Part shown: piece by piece, positions 22,283 to 34,300 of the stretch
Numbering within the stretch: position 1 is the first letter of the stretch
Layout of the letters: every line of letters begins with the position of its first letter
Assembly (NCBI GenBank): GCA_016987375.1
Contig: PJRA01000453.1
Span: 403,638 to 467,637, forward strand
Direction: 5' to 3'
DNA from: Brachionus koreanus
Lineage: Eukaryota; Rotifera; Eurotatoria; Ploima; Brachionidae
DNA length: 64,000 bases
The notes under the pieces: model-generated
The model's input: the letters and a program-made list of their open reading frames with translations, nothing else
What the model was told of the DNA's origin: nothing
Databases searched by the model: none
Position numbers and translations under genes: made by a program

Positions 22283-25200
22283 TTTTACTCATTTAAATTA
22301 TTCTAATAAAATTTAAATTTCACGTCGCATTTTTCATTACTTAAAAAAACATTTTTTCATATCTAAAAAAATAGAAAAGATAAGAAAATAAGTAACACGC
22401 GCTTCTATCATCATTTGATACCAAAAGCTCTAAAATTTAATTTTCATTTTTTGTTTCATCTAAAAGCTTATTATAATCTGTTTGTTTGTTCTAAGGTATA
22501 TAATAAAACAGAAATTTAAATAAAATCTTATTTATTTATAAAATCGATAAAATTTTTAAATATTATAATTGATAATATAATATGTATAAAAATATTGTGT
22601 AGGAGTTGGAAAATTTTTCTTAATTTAAAATTTTGATCCTAGATCGATCAAGAATCGACCTGAAAATATGATTTTGTTAATTAAATTCGGCTCAAATTAA
22701 AGCTATTTAAAAGCCTTCAAGTCGAGTTGATATTTTTCATTCAATTTAGATAAGAATCTTCATAATCAACGAATTGAATCAAATGATGCAGACATATCTT
22801 AGATTTTGCCAAGAAAATAGGAATATTTAGAAAAAATAAATGAAAAGGAAGTCTTACAATTTGATTTAAAAATTTTAGAAATTTGTCGAGCTTAAAGAAA
22901 CCCATTGAAATCTCCTGAGAAATCAAGTCTATTTCCACTGATAAGTCATGACATTGATTTAGATTAATCTTGGATACTATCGATACGTTAACCCATATTT
23001 TGAATAAAAATTGATTTTTCATTAGCTTTGTATATTTTATCTCATTTTAAACTGGCTTCAAAGTGTAAGATTAGAATAACACAAAAAGTTTTTCTTCTCT
23101 TTAAAAAATGAACTTTTGACACTGGTCTATTAAAATTTTCTGTGCTAAATTTTGGTTTTGCTTTGATTAAATTTTTGCATGATTCCGATTTTTTTTTTGA
23201 AACTTGTGTGAAGCATATAAAGTGACTAGACTAAAACTTTAATTAAATTTTTTGAATATAAAAATCTGGTAGTTTTAAACAAATAGTAGTTCGTAAGATT
23301 AAAAGTACTTAACACTTTGAGAAAAAAAAATAAAAGATTTATCCTAAAGATTATTTTAGGTAATTATTTTTATTTTAATTAAATTATATATAGGTCTATT
23401 CTAACGAGTTTTTTAAAAACCACTATGATTATTTTAAAGATGAACATTTGACAAAAATAGAAATTTGGAAAAAGTAGAATTAGGCAGTAAAAATGTTGAA
23501 CGCACTTGGATCTCTGAAGAAATTAAGGCTGGCATTTTGTCTAAATGGCATTGAACACATTAAAATCATGAATAAAAATGCAAATAAGATATTTAAATTC
23601 TCATATTTACCTCAAATACCACGATAAATAAATATGGTCTCGAAATTAGCAAGTTTAAAGGTCTCACAAACTGCAGCCAGGTTGTTGATTATGTAACCTG
23701 ACCAAAAATAGATATATTTATCTTTGAACAAAGCTATTGAAAAATTATAACAGCTGTTTTAACACCTTAAAAAAAAAAAGTTTCATATTTCATTTCTAAA
23801 TTCTCATTTTCTAATAAATGCTCGTAGTATATAGATAAAGTTTAATTTGAAAAAAAAATCAATAAAATGCATTTTTCATTCTTTTTTTAGGCTGCTGAAA
23901 ACAAAAGGCGGTCGGAGTTTTGTTTTTAAATCAATTGCGTCAATTGAAAAATGTAAAAAAAAAAAATTTCTATTTGACTGAATCTGAAAAAGTCAATTCA
24001 TAATCGATGTTTTATGGATTTAGAAATCTGTAAAAATTCAATATATCATTCATAAATAATTTGCTTCCAATTCAGATTCAATTAAAGCTCTTGAATTTTT
24101 TTAATTAAATTATGAACTATAGCTTGTGTTGATTTATCATACAGACATTAAAATTGTCTTAAGTATTATCCAAATATATGAGTTATATAAATCTATTATT
24201 TCCGCACATCTTAACTTAATTTAATTAACTACTTTAAAGAAATCTTGTAGAAAAAAGCCACAATGACAGGATAAAATTAATACGGAAATTTAGATTTAAA
24301 AAAGCGCATATATTTTCAGTTGACAATTTTCAAAGTAGTCCATGTTATTTTATTATCATATTACTCTAGAATTTTATCACTAATGTAATTAAACTCGAGA
24401 GTGTCAATTGAATAGGCAGGCTATTCGATATTTGTTTGTTGATATTATAGATCACGTTTCTTTTATTTTTAATTTCAAGGCAATTCTTAACTTAAGCATA
24501 TTGATAAATACTTAACTTAACACGCAAAAAAAACAATCTTCTTTTATTTTAGAAAGAGATTTTTTTAAAATTTGAATATAAAATTACACAAATAATTCAT
24601 TTTTAGTTTTTTTTTCATTCATAAATACTGTCAATTTCTCTAATCCTAATTTAGAAAAATACTTGAAAAATAATTCCATAATAAAAGGATTTTTGAGATC
24701 ATATTATCTAGGTATTAGAATTGAGAATGTTTTTTAATAATTTAAATTATATATATCTGAGGATTTTATCAAAAATATCTGCGCTTTTTAATAGTAATCA
24801 TTTTTAATTTAATTTTCATATATACTTTAATATGATATTGAATGCGATATGGCTTTAAAGTATTACTTACTATTTGATCAAATTAAAAAAAATAATAATA
24901 ATTAGAATAATGAATTGTGATACTATGTGAAAAAAAATAGAATTAATATTTTCCTATGCAAAAAATTTACAAACAGAAATTTAAATTGCTTTACTAAACT
25001 TCATTTAATTAGAAAAAAATAGAAAATTAAAATTGTTTTTGAGAGACAAAATAAAGTATAAATAAATTATTTTATTGAAAAAAATTAAATTTTTAAAATT
25101 AATTAAACTTTATGACATAATAATAATAATAAAGAAATAAACGTAAATGCATTCTTATGAACAAACCTTTTTCCAGTCTTATCCTATATTTCTTATTCAA

Positions 25201-26775
25201 AGATTATGAAATCGACTATTAAAGATTCTAACGAAGATATGATATTTTTATAATCTTTTTTTTTTTTTTAAAGTAAACATGAATAATAAATAATAGGGCT
25301 TAATATTTAAATGAAAGGTGATCAAAACCTTCATAAAAGCAAACCATTTAGGATTTTTATTTTCAAAAATATCAAAAATTATCTTGACAGTGAGTAAGAA
25401 AAAAAAATATACGTATATATATTTGTGTTTATGTACGTCTCTTCAAATTTATAGCCATTTTTATTAATGAAAAGAAGCTGACAGATTAGGTTTGAGTTTA
25501 ATAATGGCTTAGATTTTTTCTATATTTAAATAACGATAAATCATCAAGTCCTAGCACAATATATCTAAAAATCTAAAACAATTACTAATTCTCACAAAAT
25601 AAGAACCAAAAAGTTTATTAAATGATTGAAATTAAAATCAATGAACAAATTTCCTTTTAAAAGAACCAAGTTAAAAAGCAAATAAAAGTCTAGTCTCATT
25701 CATAAATTCAAAATTTATTACTAAAAATAAGAATAATTATTAAGAAAAAAGCGAATTAAATATTTTATTGAAAGTAATTTTGGTAAAAAGTTTCTGCTTA
25801 TTTTCTTGCAATCACTTTAGATTTTAAATATAATATAGAAAACTGAGAAGAAATAATTTTTCCTTAAAAAATATCTCTGATATTAAATCAATTTCTAAGC
25901 AATTTAAAAATCAAGTTCAAAAAGTAACTATTTGAAATATTTTCGTAAGAAAATTGAATGCTTGCTTGCTTGCATTTGTAACATAATTAATCAATTCAAA
26001 TAGGTTAAACTAATATTCGATTAAAACAAAATATTTACTTTTAATTGAATTGACCAGAACAGCATCTACTTTCATTTAGATGCTAATTTATTTCAAAATC
26101 ATAAATTGCTGTAAAATTCTCTTAATAGATATTAACATTTTTATTTTATTTTATTCAGCTTAAAGGTATCTTGGTTTTTTTAATTTTTTTTTAAATAAAA
26201 TACAAGCGAATTTAATTTAAAGAGAGTAACCATAGAAGTTTAATTACAGTAAGTATATGAATATTTAAATAGTCATTCTTGATCGATGTTTGTGTCTATC
26301 AAATAAAAAAATTTACCCATTGAATCCAATTTTCAACTAGAATTGAAACTAATAACTCATATTAGAGTTAAAATTTAGTAAAACTTGTATATTCAAATGG
26401 TTTGAATAGTTAATTTGCTCAGGTTAGAAGTGTTGATTTAAAAGCTTGATTCTCTTTAATTTTTTTAATATATTTTCAAGACTCAAAATTGAAAATATCA
26501 CCTGTCAGAAAACAAAAAAGAATTTGACTGAAATATTATTCTATTAAAAAGACACCAATTGTTCCTGTTGGATAATTTTTTTTAATAAAAATGATTCTAG
26601 ATTAATAGCCGACTAGTTATATCAAAAATTTTTAAAGGCTAATTAAATTAAAATACCAAATAAAAAGTACAACAAGCTCATAAATAAATAAATATTGCTC
26701 CTTAAAATCTAGATCAAATAGGGATCAATTATGATTTAAGTAAATAAAAATAATCTATTATTTTTTTAAATTTTA
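22283..26775. other. gene-free 4.5-kb region
   Basis: No gene that I can support. It holds a 93-codon minus-strand frame at 22741-23022 (rejected, see list) and a short coding-like remnant near 23480-23700 (ERTWISEEIKAGILSKWH, later ISKFKGLTNCSQVVDYV) that may be a decayed transposase or gene fragment I cannot name. The RILPL promoter must lie just above 22283 and the EEF1AKMT1 3' untranslated region just below 26775. The remainder is A/T-rich with poly-A and poly-T runs. Confidence 0.5.
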
Positions 26776-27641
26776 TTAGTTATCTAAGCAAATAGTATTA
26801 TAATTTGCATAACATTTGAATTCATTAGCTAAATTTCGTTCATGTTTGGGAATAAACGAACATAAACGAACTTTAAGACATGCACCTAAGAGATCTTCCA
26901 TTACAGCTCCTTAGCAATGTGGAAAAAAAATTAAACAAAAAAATCAACCATTAACTAATTTTGCTTTACCTGTGCAAACAATCAATTTAAAGTCATCTTT
27001 GGTAATTTTTCTAACAGTCATTCCAGTTTTTATATGACAATCTTGAGATAAATATGGAGGATCAGATATAACCATGTCAAAATATTTCTCAAGTTTCGAA
27101 TTAAACTCAAGTGGGTTATTATAGTCATAGAAATAAAAGTCTTCTCCATACATCTCAAATCTTTTGTCATATTCAAATAATTTAATATCTATTTTTTCAA
27201 TTAATTCTTTAAAGTTATTAATTTCAGGCCAAGATCTAGCTTCTTTAAGATAAAAGTGCAATGCCTTGAAAAGAGTTGGACAAGATATACATGCAACATT
27301 GAATTTTTCGCTTGTTCTTAGAAATTAACTTGACTTAAATTTTAAAATTTAATTGCTAAACAATACTTTAGTTTTTCCTTTGCATTCAGAAAAACTTCTT
27401 TGGCCAATGTATCACTAGTCTTTTTATCATACCAAAATTGACTTAATTGCTTAAGTTAAACATCAAAAAAACATTCTTTTTTTATAAACTCTAAAAAAAA
27501 TACCCAATTTTCATCGATTTTCTTTTCTTGAGCCTCTGTTTCAGCGTAAAACTCCTGAAGAGCTTTTAGCGCTTCTGCAGACAATTGCGGCATATCATCG
27601 TCATCATCCTGATGATTTGTTAAAACTTTACTATCACCCAT
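26776..27641 (-). CDS. EEF1AKMT1: EEF1A lysine methyltransferase 1, 4 exons
   Basis: A SAM-dependent protein methyltransferase; the human enzyme methylates a lysine of translation elongation factor eEF1A (Lys79). Exons are 27504-27641, 27367-27449, 26970-27316 and 26776-26909, all in phase, giving 233 aa (human 214). Landmarks from the N-terminus are the acidic [23 protein letters not shown], the junction ENW/QLSQFWY (which matches human as I recall it and confirms intron 1), [23 protein letters not shown], the catalytic-type DPPYLS motif, [15 protein letters not shown], and the C-terminal [13 protein letters not shown]. All core motifs are intact. The gene starts 155 bp downstream of the SDE2 stop codon on the same strand, so the two may share regulatory DNA, though nothing shows co-transcription. 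Confidence 0.95.
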
Positions 27642-27795
27642 TGTTATTACTTCAAAAAGCTAATATTCAAAAACAGAACCAATTTGTTAAATATGCTTAA
27701 TCAAAAGCATTTCCTTTTTAAGAAACTGAATTTTATTAAAAATTTTATTTACAGAAAAAAAAAACAAGTTAATAAGGTTCATTTTTGAAAAAAAT

Positions 27796-28569
27796 TTATT
27801 TTAATTTCATTTTTTTAGCTGGTTCTTGGTCTTTTTCTTCATCATCATCAGAAGAAGACACGTCTAAATCTTCAATGCCTAGCCAATTTTTAAATTTTTC
27901 GTTATCTTTAACCTCAGTTTTTTTAGAATCTTTCAAATCATTTTGTTTTTTTGATAATTTATCTATTTCATCGTTACTATTCGATTCATTTCCGCTATTT
28001 GATTTCTCTGAACTTTCCAATTTTTTGCTACATATTGCAGATGATATTGCTTGCTCGAGATCTTCAGTAATTTTCTGTTTTTGTTCATCATATTTTGGAT
28101 CTACAAACAAATGATGTGATGACTCCAATTTTTCTAGCTTTTTCCTCTTTCGTTCTTGTTTGATCTTTTTTTCTTCTTCTTTTTTCTTGGCAAGTTCAGA
28201 CTGTTTTGACAAAAAATCCTTTAGTTTTTTTTCATTGTTTACATGACGTATGCGTCTTCCGGTCAAATCTCGACATGCTTCCTTGTTTGTTGATTTGGTG
28301 ATCTGTTTGCCGAATGATCTCAACAGAGAGCCAAAACCACCTTTACCTCCAAGGACCAAAGGACTCAATTGAATTAAATCGCCATCGATTATTGAAGATT
28401 TCGAGTTTAATTTGACACCATTTTTCGACAGAAGAATGTAATGCGATTTTGAAAGACCAAATCTACTTTCAATCTGTTCATCAATACTTGCTAAAATATT
28501 TTCACCAAATGCACAAATTTTTTCAACATTTGAATCAACTGAATTTGCTAATTTAATTTTCAATTCCAT
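27796..28569 (-). CDS. SDE2: SDE2, ubiquitin-fold splicing and genome-stability factor
   Basis: SDE2 is made as a precursor whose N-terminal ubiquitin-like domain is cut off after a Gly-Gly, leaving a C-terminal product that starts with Lys-Gly-Gly and works in pre-mRNA splicing and replication-stress control. Here the ubiquitin-like fold (residues 1-75) ends LVLGG followed by KGGFGSLLR, then the SDE2 signature KSTNKEACRDLTGRRIRHVNNEKKL. A long Lys/Glu helix and an acidic, serine-rich tail (SSSDDDEEKD) follow, ending in a basic KKMKLK. The frame is open back to ATG 28617. I chose the ATG at 28569 (MELKIKL) because it puts the cleavage site at residues 74-75, close to its place in other species. 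It is intronless, and the C-terminal SAP domain of human SDE2 is not evident. Confidence 0.93.
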   Translation of the reverse strand: MELKIKLANSVDSNVEKICAFGENILASIDEQIESRFGLSKSHYILLSKNGVKLNSKSSIIDGDLIQLSPLVLGGKGGFGSLLRSFGKQITKSTNKEACRDLTGRRIRHVNNEKKLKDFLSKQSELAKKKEEEKKIKQERKRKKLEKLESSHHLFVDPKYDEQKQKITEDLEQAISSAICSKKLESSEKSNSGNESNSNDEIDKLSKKQNDLKDSKKTEVKDNEKFKNWLGIEDLDVSSSDDDEEKDQEPAKKMKLK

Positions 28570-28617
28570 GATTTTTTTTATCGGAATTAAAATTGTTACA
28601 AATTCAAGTATACTCAT

Positions 28618-31300
28618 ATTTATATTAGTTTATTTTAATAAACAATAAAAAATCAAAATAAACTTAACTTTTTTTCAATCAACAAAGGCGTAAATGTGCC
28701 ACTTACCTACAATCATATTTTTAAAACTTTTAGCTATTTTTTTTGGTAAATTTTCAATAATTTAAATCAATTAATCTTCATGGTTTTAATGAAAATTTTA
28801 AAAATTTAGAGTCTCATTTCAAGCCATTCAAAAATAATCTAACTATTTAAAAACTGACTCTTGATATTAGAAATTAAACAATCGATAATCCTAAGCAGTT
28901 CTGAGGTTGAGATCGACTAAAGAAAAAAATCGATAGCTAGCTTTTAATTAGAAAAATATTCTGATTTGGATTTTAAGACCATTTAATTTAAAAAAATCAG
29001 TTCAGTTAAATGAGTTTATTAAAATTTTGAAATTATAAATATATTTTTATCAAATTTTGAATAAATAGGTAAATTTTTAAAAATAAAATTGACCCTAATT
29101 TTTGAAATTATTTTCACTTTTTGTAACTTAAAAAGCAAAGACATTTTAATGCTGATTTAGACGAAGATTTTTTTTAAATCAGATATTATTTTTGAAAATT
29201 GAATGCTTTTTCAGATAAAGTATAAACAAAGATATTTTAGCATAAATTTTATTTATATTAACTTGTAAAATTAATAAACAAAATTTTAATTTAATTTAAA
29301 GCGTAAATATTTTAATGGCACAAGAATTCCATTTAAAATGTAATGAACTAAGATTGGCATTTGTGTGTATTTCAAAAATGCTAAATCAACAAAAAGTTTC
29401 GAATTAGAAATAGAAAAATTTCAGAATTTTGGCCTATTTGAAAACAAATTTAAGTTTTCTAATTGGCATAAATAATTATCATGCATAATATTTATTGTAT
29501 TGAATAATTTGATTATCTTATGAATTATCATTCATCTTCCATAAAATAGATTTATTAGAAGATTATAAATGATAAATTTTAAAAGACAGATGTTGGGCTG
29601 CTCATATCTAATTTTTCAACCATTGGTAACTAAAAATTTTAGCTCGCGGCTTACGAAAGAGCTAGAATAGATTCATTTTTTTTAAATATTTTAGATAATT
29701 AATGAAATTTAGATTATTTATAATCTTCACATGATTTTTATTAAAAAAAAATAAAAAAATTTTATAGCAGCTTCTTATTTGAATAATTGAGTTGAACTTT
29801 GACTGCATTTATGTTTCCTTAGTCAGAAAAATAAACTCAATTTGCACTCAAATAAATTTTAAGTAAAATTTTGAAAAGTTAAATATTCTAAACTATTCGT
29901 TGAGGTCTGATGCCAGAAAAAACAAATTTAATTTCAATTAATATGGCTTTGAAAATGAATTTTTTGTCATATGTTCTCAAATTTAAGTGCAACACATATT
30001 TAAAATAAAATTTTACTATTTTTATTTAATCAAGAGTAGCCAATTAAGGGCATATTGGGCTAATGACAATTTAACTAATTTCTTAATTCATTTTGGTTGG
30101 AAAAACAAAAAAATTTTTTTTTGACATTCTAAGTGACCGAGCATTTGCTGAGACCAAATGAAATCGATTAATCAAAAATTTTGCCCTTTAAAATGTTAAA
30201 TGATGATCGAAGGGATTTGAAAATGAAAATTTACAAATCGATCAATATAGCTAGAGTCGTCACCTAAGCTTACTTTTAATTAAAAATTTTTGTCAAACTT
30301 GCTTGATTTATGCCTAGAAAAAATGCAATTTTAGCCTAGTGCATATACATGATTGAAATAGATTTTTTTTTCTTTAAACCATTTCAAATTCAGATTTGGG
30401 CATAAATTATACATTTTCAAGTTGAAACAAAATAATTTATTCGTGTTTAGGGGGCGCTCAAGTTGGCTAAACTGCATATCTAAGCAGATTTTAGCAATAT
30501 CGACACATGAATAATTTTAATAAAAAATTTAACCTAGTTGATATGAGCATAGAGCTCGCAAGCAAACTAAAGAGAGAAAGAGAGAGAGAGAGAGAGAAAA
30601 ATAAAACGAAAATACTAAATTATTACTTTAGCTACAACACAACAAAAGAGCTTTTTAGTTTATATTGGTTTGATTGGATGGATAGCTTAGAAATTTTGTT
30701 TTTGTTTTGTATTTTTGATATATTTTTTTTCATAAAACTTGGAGGCCTCTTACTCGCCTTGCTTCAATTTATTTATGTTTCTATATTTTCTCTCTCTCTC
30801 GCTTTTTCTCTCAATCGCGTTTGTTCAGTTTTCGTTTCAAATAGCTTCGATATATTGGTCATTTTTACTAGCTAAAAATTTCGAAAAATCTTCTTTTTTT
30901 TATTCTCTTTTTTTTTTTTTATTTAAAAAAAAATATAATAAAATTTTTAAAATTATTTTAATTTGAGTTAGTTAAATGTGGTAAGTTTTTGGTTTATAAA
31001 TGTGGTCCATTGTCTATTGATGAAATTCTTGCGCATATTTATGGTGAACCAAAAAATTGTCTCTTCAGTGTGTGTCTAATTTATAGTCCTCTAAAATAAA
31101 TAAAGTAATAATTAAATGGTCAACATCGGCCGCGAATTCCGCACACTTAGCTATTTTGTCAAAATTCAGTTACCAAGTAACAGTTTTTTGACAAAAATAA
31201 CAAACTAAAAATCGATAATATAATCCAAAATTAGGTTAAAAATGTGGAATTCGCTAAGCCATACTCTTAAACATTAGTCTAACAAATTTTCTTCTAAAGA
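28618..31300. other. gene-free region upstream of CELF gene
   Basis: No supportable exon. The divergent SDE2 (-) and CELF (+) genes flank it, so both promoters lie here. The notable content is a GA microsatellite and a CT microsatellite at 30571-30812, listed separately. A 122-codon frame at 30507-30875 is built across these repeats and is not convincing. An unannotated 5' untranslated exon of the CELF gene could lie here. Confidence 0.5.
30571..30812. repeat. paired (GA)n and (CT)n tracts upstream of CELF
   Basis: A GA-rich tract at 30571-30597 (agagagaaagagagagagag) and a TC-rich tract at 30789-30812 (tctctctctctcgctttttctctc) lie about 190 bp apart on the same strand, so they are inverted copies able to pair. 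They are 490-730 bp upstream of the CELF start codon. In other animals GA repeats are bound by GAGA-type factors at promoters of regulated genes. Such a role here is only inference. Confidence 0.6.
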
Positions 31301-34300
31301 ATGATTTCGTCATCAAATGCAACTACTGCAACGCCGAGTGGCACGAATTCGCCTCTGCTCAAGACAAACTCGTCCACTAATTTGAACAATGTAGAGTCAG
31401 TGACCGCCTCAAATCAGGCTAGTTCGTGCACATCGTCATCCTCGTTGTCTTGTCCGAATTCGAATCTAGCAATGGTGTCACATGAGCAGAGCCATGGCGA
31501 TCAAATGCTCTCGAGTGTAAGGGAGCCCGATTCGGATGCCATTAAAATGTTTGTTGGCCAAATACCGAGAAATATGAACGAGAACGAACTCCGAACCATG
31601 TTCCAAGAATACGGCAGTGTCTATCAGCTGAATGTGCTCAGAGATAAGCAAACAAATGAGTCCAAAGGTTGTTGTTTTGTTACTTTCTATACTAGAAAGT
31701 CTGCGTTGGATGCTCAAAATGCATTACACAATCTCAAGACACTACCGGGTGTATGCCTTTTCAAAGTTGAATTTTATGTTTAAATTTATTTTTATTTTTC
31801 AAGATGCATCATCCTATTCAGATGAAACCTGCTGACACAGAGAACAGAAATGGTACAATTTTTTTACCCTATTTGGCTTAATTTTTTTGAATTATTGTGA
31901 TCGGCTTTTGACCAATTTTTACTATGCTAACTTTATTTTAATTTAGTCAATGTCCTAAAGGCTCTATTTATGTCTATAAACTGGCCTATTTTAAATTATA
32001 AATATCTCATTATTTTTGACTTAAATTCTTTTTAATAATTCTTGTTTTGCTTTTCACTTAAACTAATCTTCTAAACCACAACAACATTTGAATTGTTTTT
32101 TCTAAATTATAGTCTTATTATAGTTAGTTAAAAAAAAAACTCGAGTTATTTATTTAAATTTCACAAAGACTTTATTCATAAGTTGATAAAACAAAAATTT
32201 TTTTTCATTTTTTTTTATTTTGATTAATTATTCTTTTTGTAAAACTAAAGCAGATTAAATTTTTGAAAAAATCTAAATTTTATGAAAAAAAAAATTTTAT
32301 GAATTTTTTTTTTTTTGATTATTTTATTGTGCTTTAAAGTTCGATTCATAAATATTCATAAAAATTAGTGATTTTAACAAAATTTTAATCTACTTTAGTT
32401 TTATAATAGAATAATTAATTAAAAAAAAAAAATTAAATTAAATTATTTTCTACAATCTCTAAAAAAGAGTTGAGAATATTCAAATTTAAATTATGTTTAA
32501 ATTAAAGATTAAAAATCAAGCGTTTTTTAATAGATTAATATTAAAAATAAATAAAAATTTTTTTGTTTATTAAATAAAATAATTTTACAAAATTTAAGAG
32601 AGAAAACTGTTTATTGGCATGATTAGCCGTAACTACGATGAGAACGACATCAAAATCATGTTCGCGCCATACGGTCAAATTGAAGATTGTACAATTTTGC
32701 GCGATTCGAACATGAAAAGCCGTGGATGTGCTTTCGTTACTTATTTAAAGCGTCAATCGGCAATTAATGCAATAAAGTCGATGCATCATTCACAAACAAT
32801 GGAGGGATGTTCCTCGCCTATAGTGGTTAAATTTGCGGATACCCCGAGAGATAAGGAGACCAAAAAAATGCAACAATTAAATGGCTCTTTGATTCAGCAG
32901 TTCTTAAACACGAACGGAAACTCGAACGGCTTTCATTCAGGCGTTAACGCTAATAGCAACCATTTGTTGACAAATAGCGGATTTGCAGGACCCAATCCAC
33001 AGCATTTTAGCGGGCACACATTTACTCAACAGTCTTCGTTTCATCCTGGTAATAATCCAATAGGCTCAAGTAACTCGCTAAATCCTCAGCTACAGTCTAG
33101 TCTGTCTTCTAGGCAAATAACTCCTTCTCATAACAATAACCTTTCGGTAAATGGGACCAATTTGATCGGACTAGGAACGTCTGGAAGCAATAGTTCGCTC
33201 AATTCGTCTGGAAACCAATATTCTGCTCCAAATTTAAACAACTTGCTTATAATGCAACAATTGCTAATGTCGTTTCCTCAATTTCAAAGTGTTGTTAACA
33301 ATCCGGCTTTATTACAAAATCCGTCTGCTTCGAACTCAGGTAAATTGTTTTTTAAATAAATACTATTTAAAAAATAAAATTTATGCAACCCGTTTATTGA
33401 GATAATAAGATTTATAACATAAAGAATTCAGTTAAATATTTAAAAATATGCACTAACAAAAAAAATTTACACTGTTTTTACCTATAACTATTTATGTGAA
33501 TTTAAATAACGCTCATAGTATTTAACAATAAATCATAGCTAACTAGTTTATCATATCTCAAAGGTTATTTTGACATTTTTTGAAATTATTCTTATAATTT
33601 ACAACTCTTGTTTGATTTTTTTTAAATAAAGTTATTTGTTTCTTTTAGTTTAGCACTAGAATATCGGGTTTTTAATTTTTTTTTTTACTTAGAAAGTTGA
33701 ATTAAATCTTGTTTTTATAAAAAAAATGTTAACTCCTTTAAAATTTGAAAATTTTTGAAATTTAATTTACAAAAATAAAATCTAAGCATTTAAGTTTTTT
33801 TTTCTACTTGAAAAACACAAGAAATGACAATGACAATGATAATTTTTATTTTTAAGTTTAAACCAAAGAGTTTTCAATTAGAAAACTTAAAAAATAACTA
33901 GTCTCTATATAATACATGTTTTCAATGCATTTTACTTATATAATTATTAGCTTATTTTTATTGAAATTTAGTAAATAAAATAAGAAAGTGCAGATGGAAA
34001 CATTGCAGCAAGATTCAAGATTCTACCCTTACAATTATAGATTGATTTTAGCAGACAATTTTTATTTCATACCATTTTAAATTGATTATTCTACAATTAG
34101 ATTTTTTTCTCAAATGATTTTAAAGGTTTTGTGAAATTTAGTACAATAGAACAGAACAAAAAGTTAAAAAGTCTTATAACTATACTTTTAAAAGTCAAAA
34201 GCAAGTTCGGTAAATACAAAATAGTGCAACATTCAAAGTTGCANNNNNNNNNNNNNNNNNNNNNNNNNNNNTAAGTATGTTGCAATTTGTTGCACTTACA

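Noticed and set aside
22741..23022. 93-codon minus-strand frame with a good donor site inside
   Set aside because: No recognisable domain, A/T-driven composition, and no partner exon found; could be a real first exon but is unsupported.
30507..30875. 122-codon plus-strand frame upstream of CELF
   Set aside because: Runs straight through the GA and CT repeats, giving an RERERE tract and low-complexity hydrophobic sequence.
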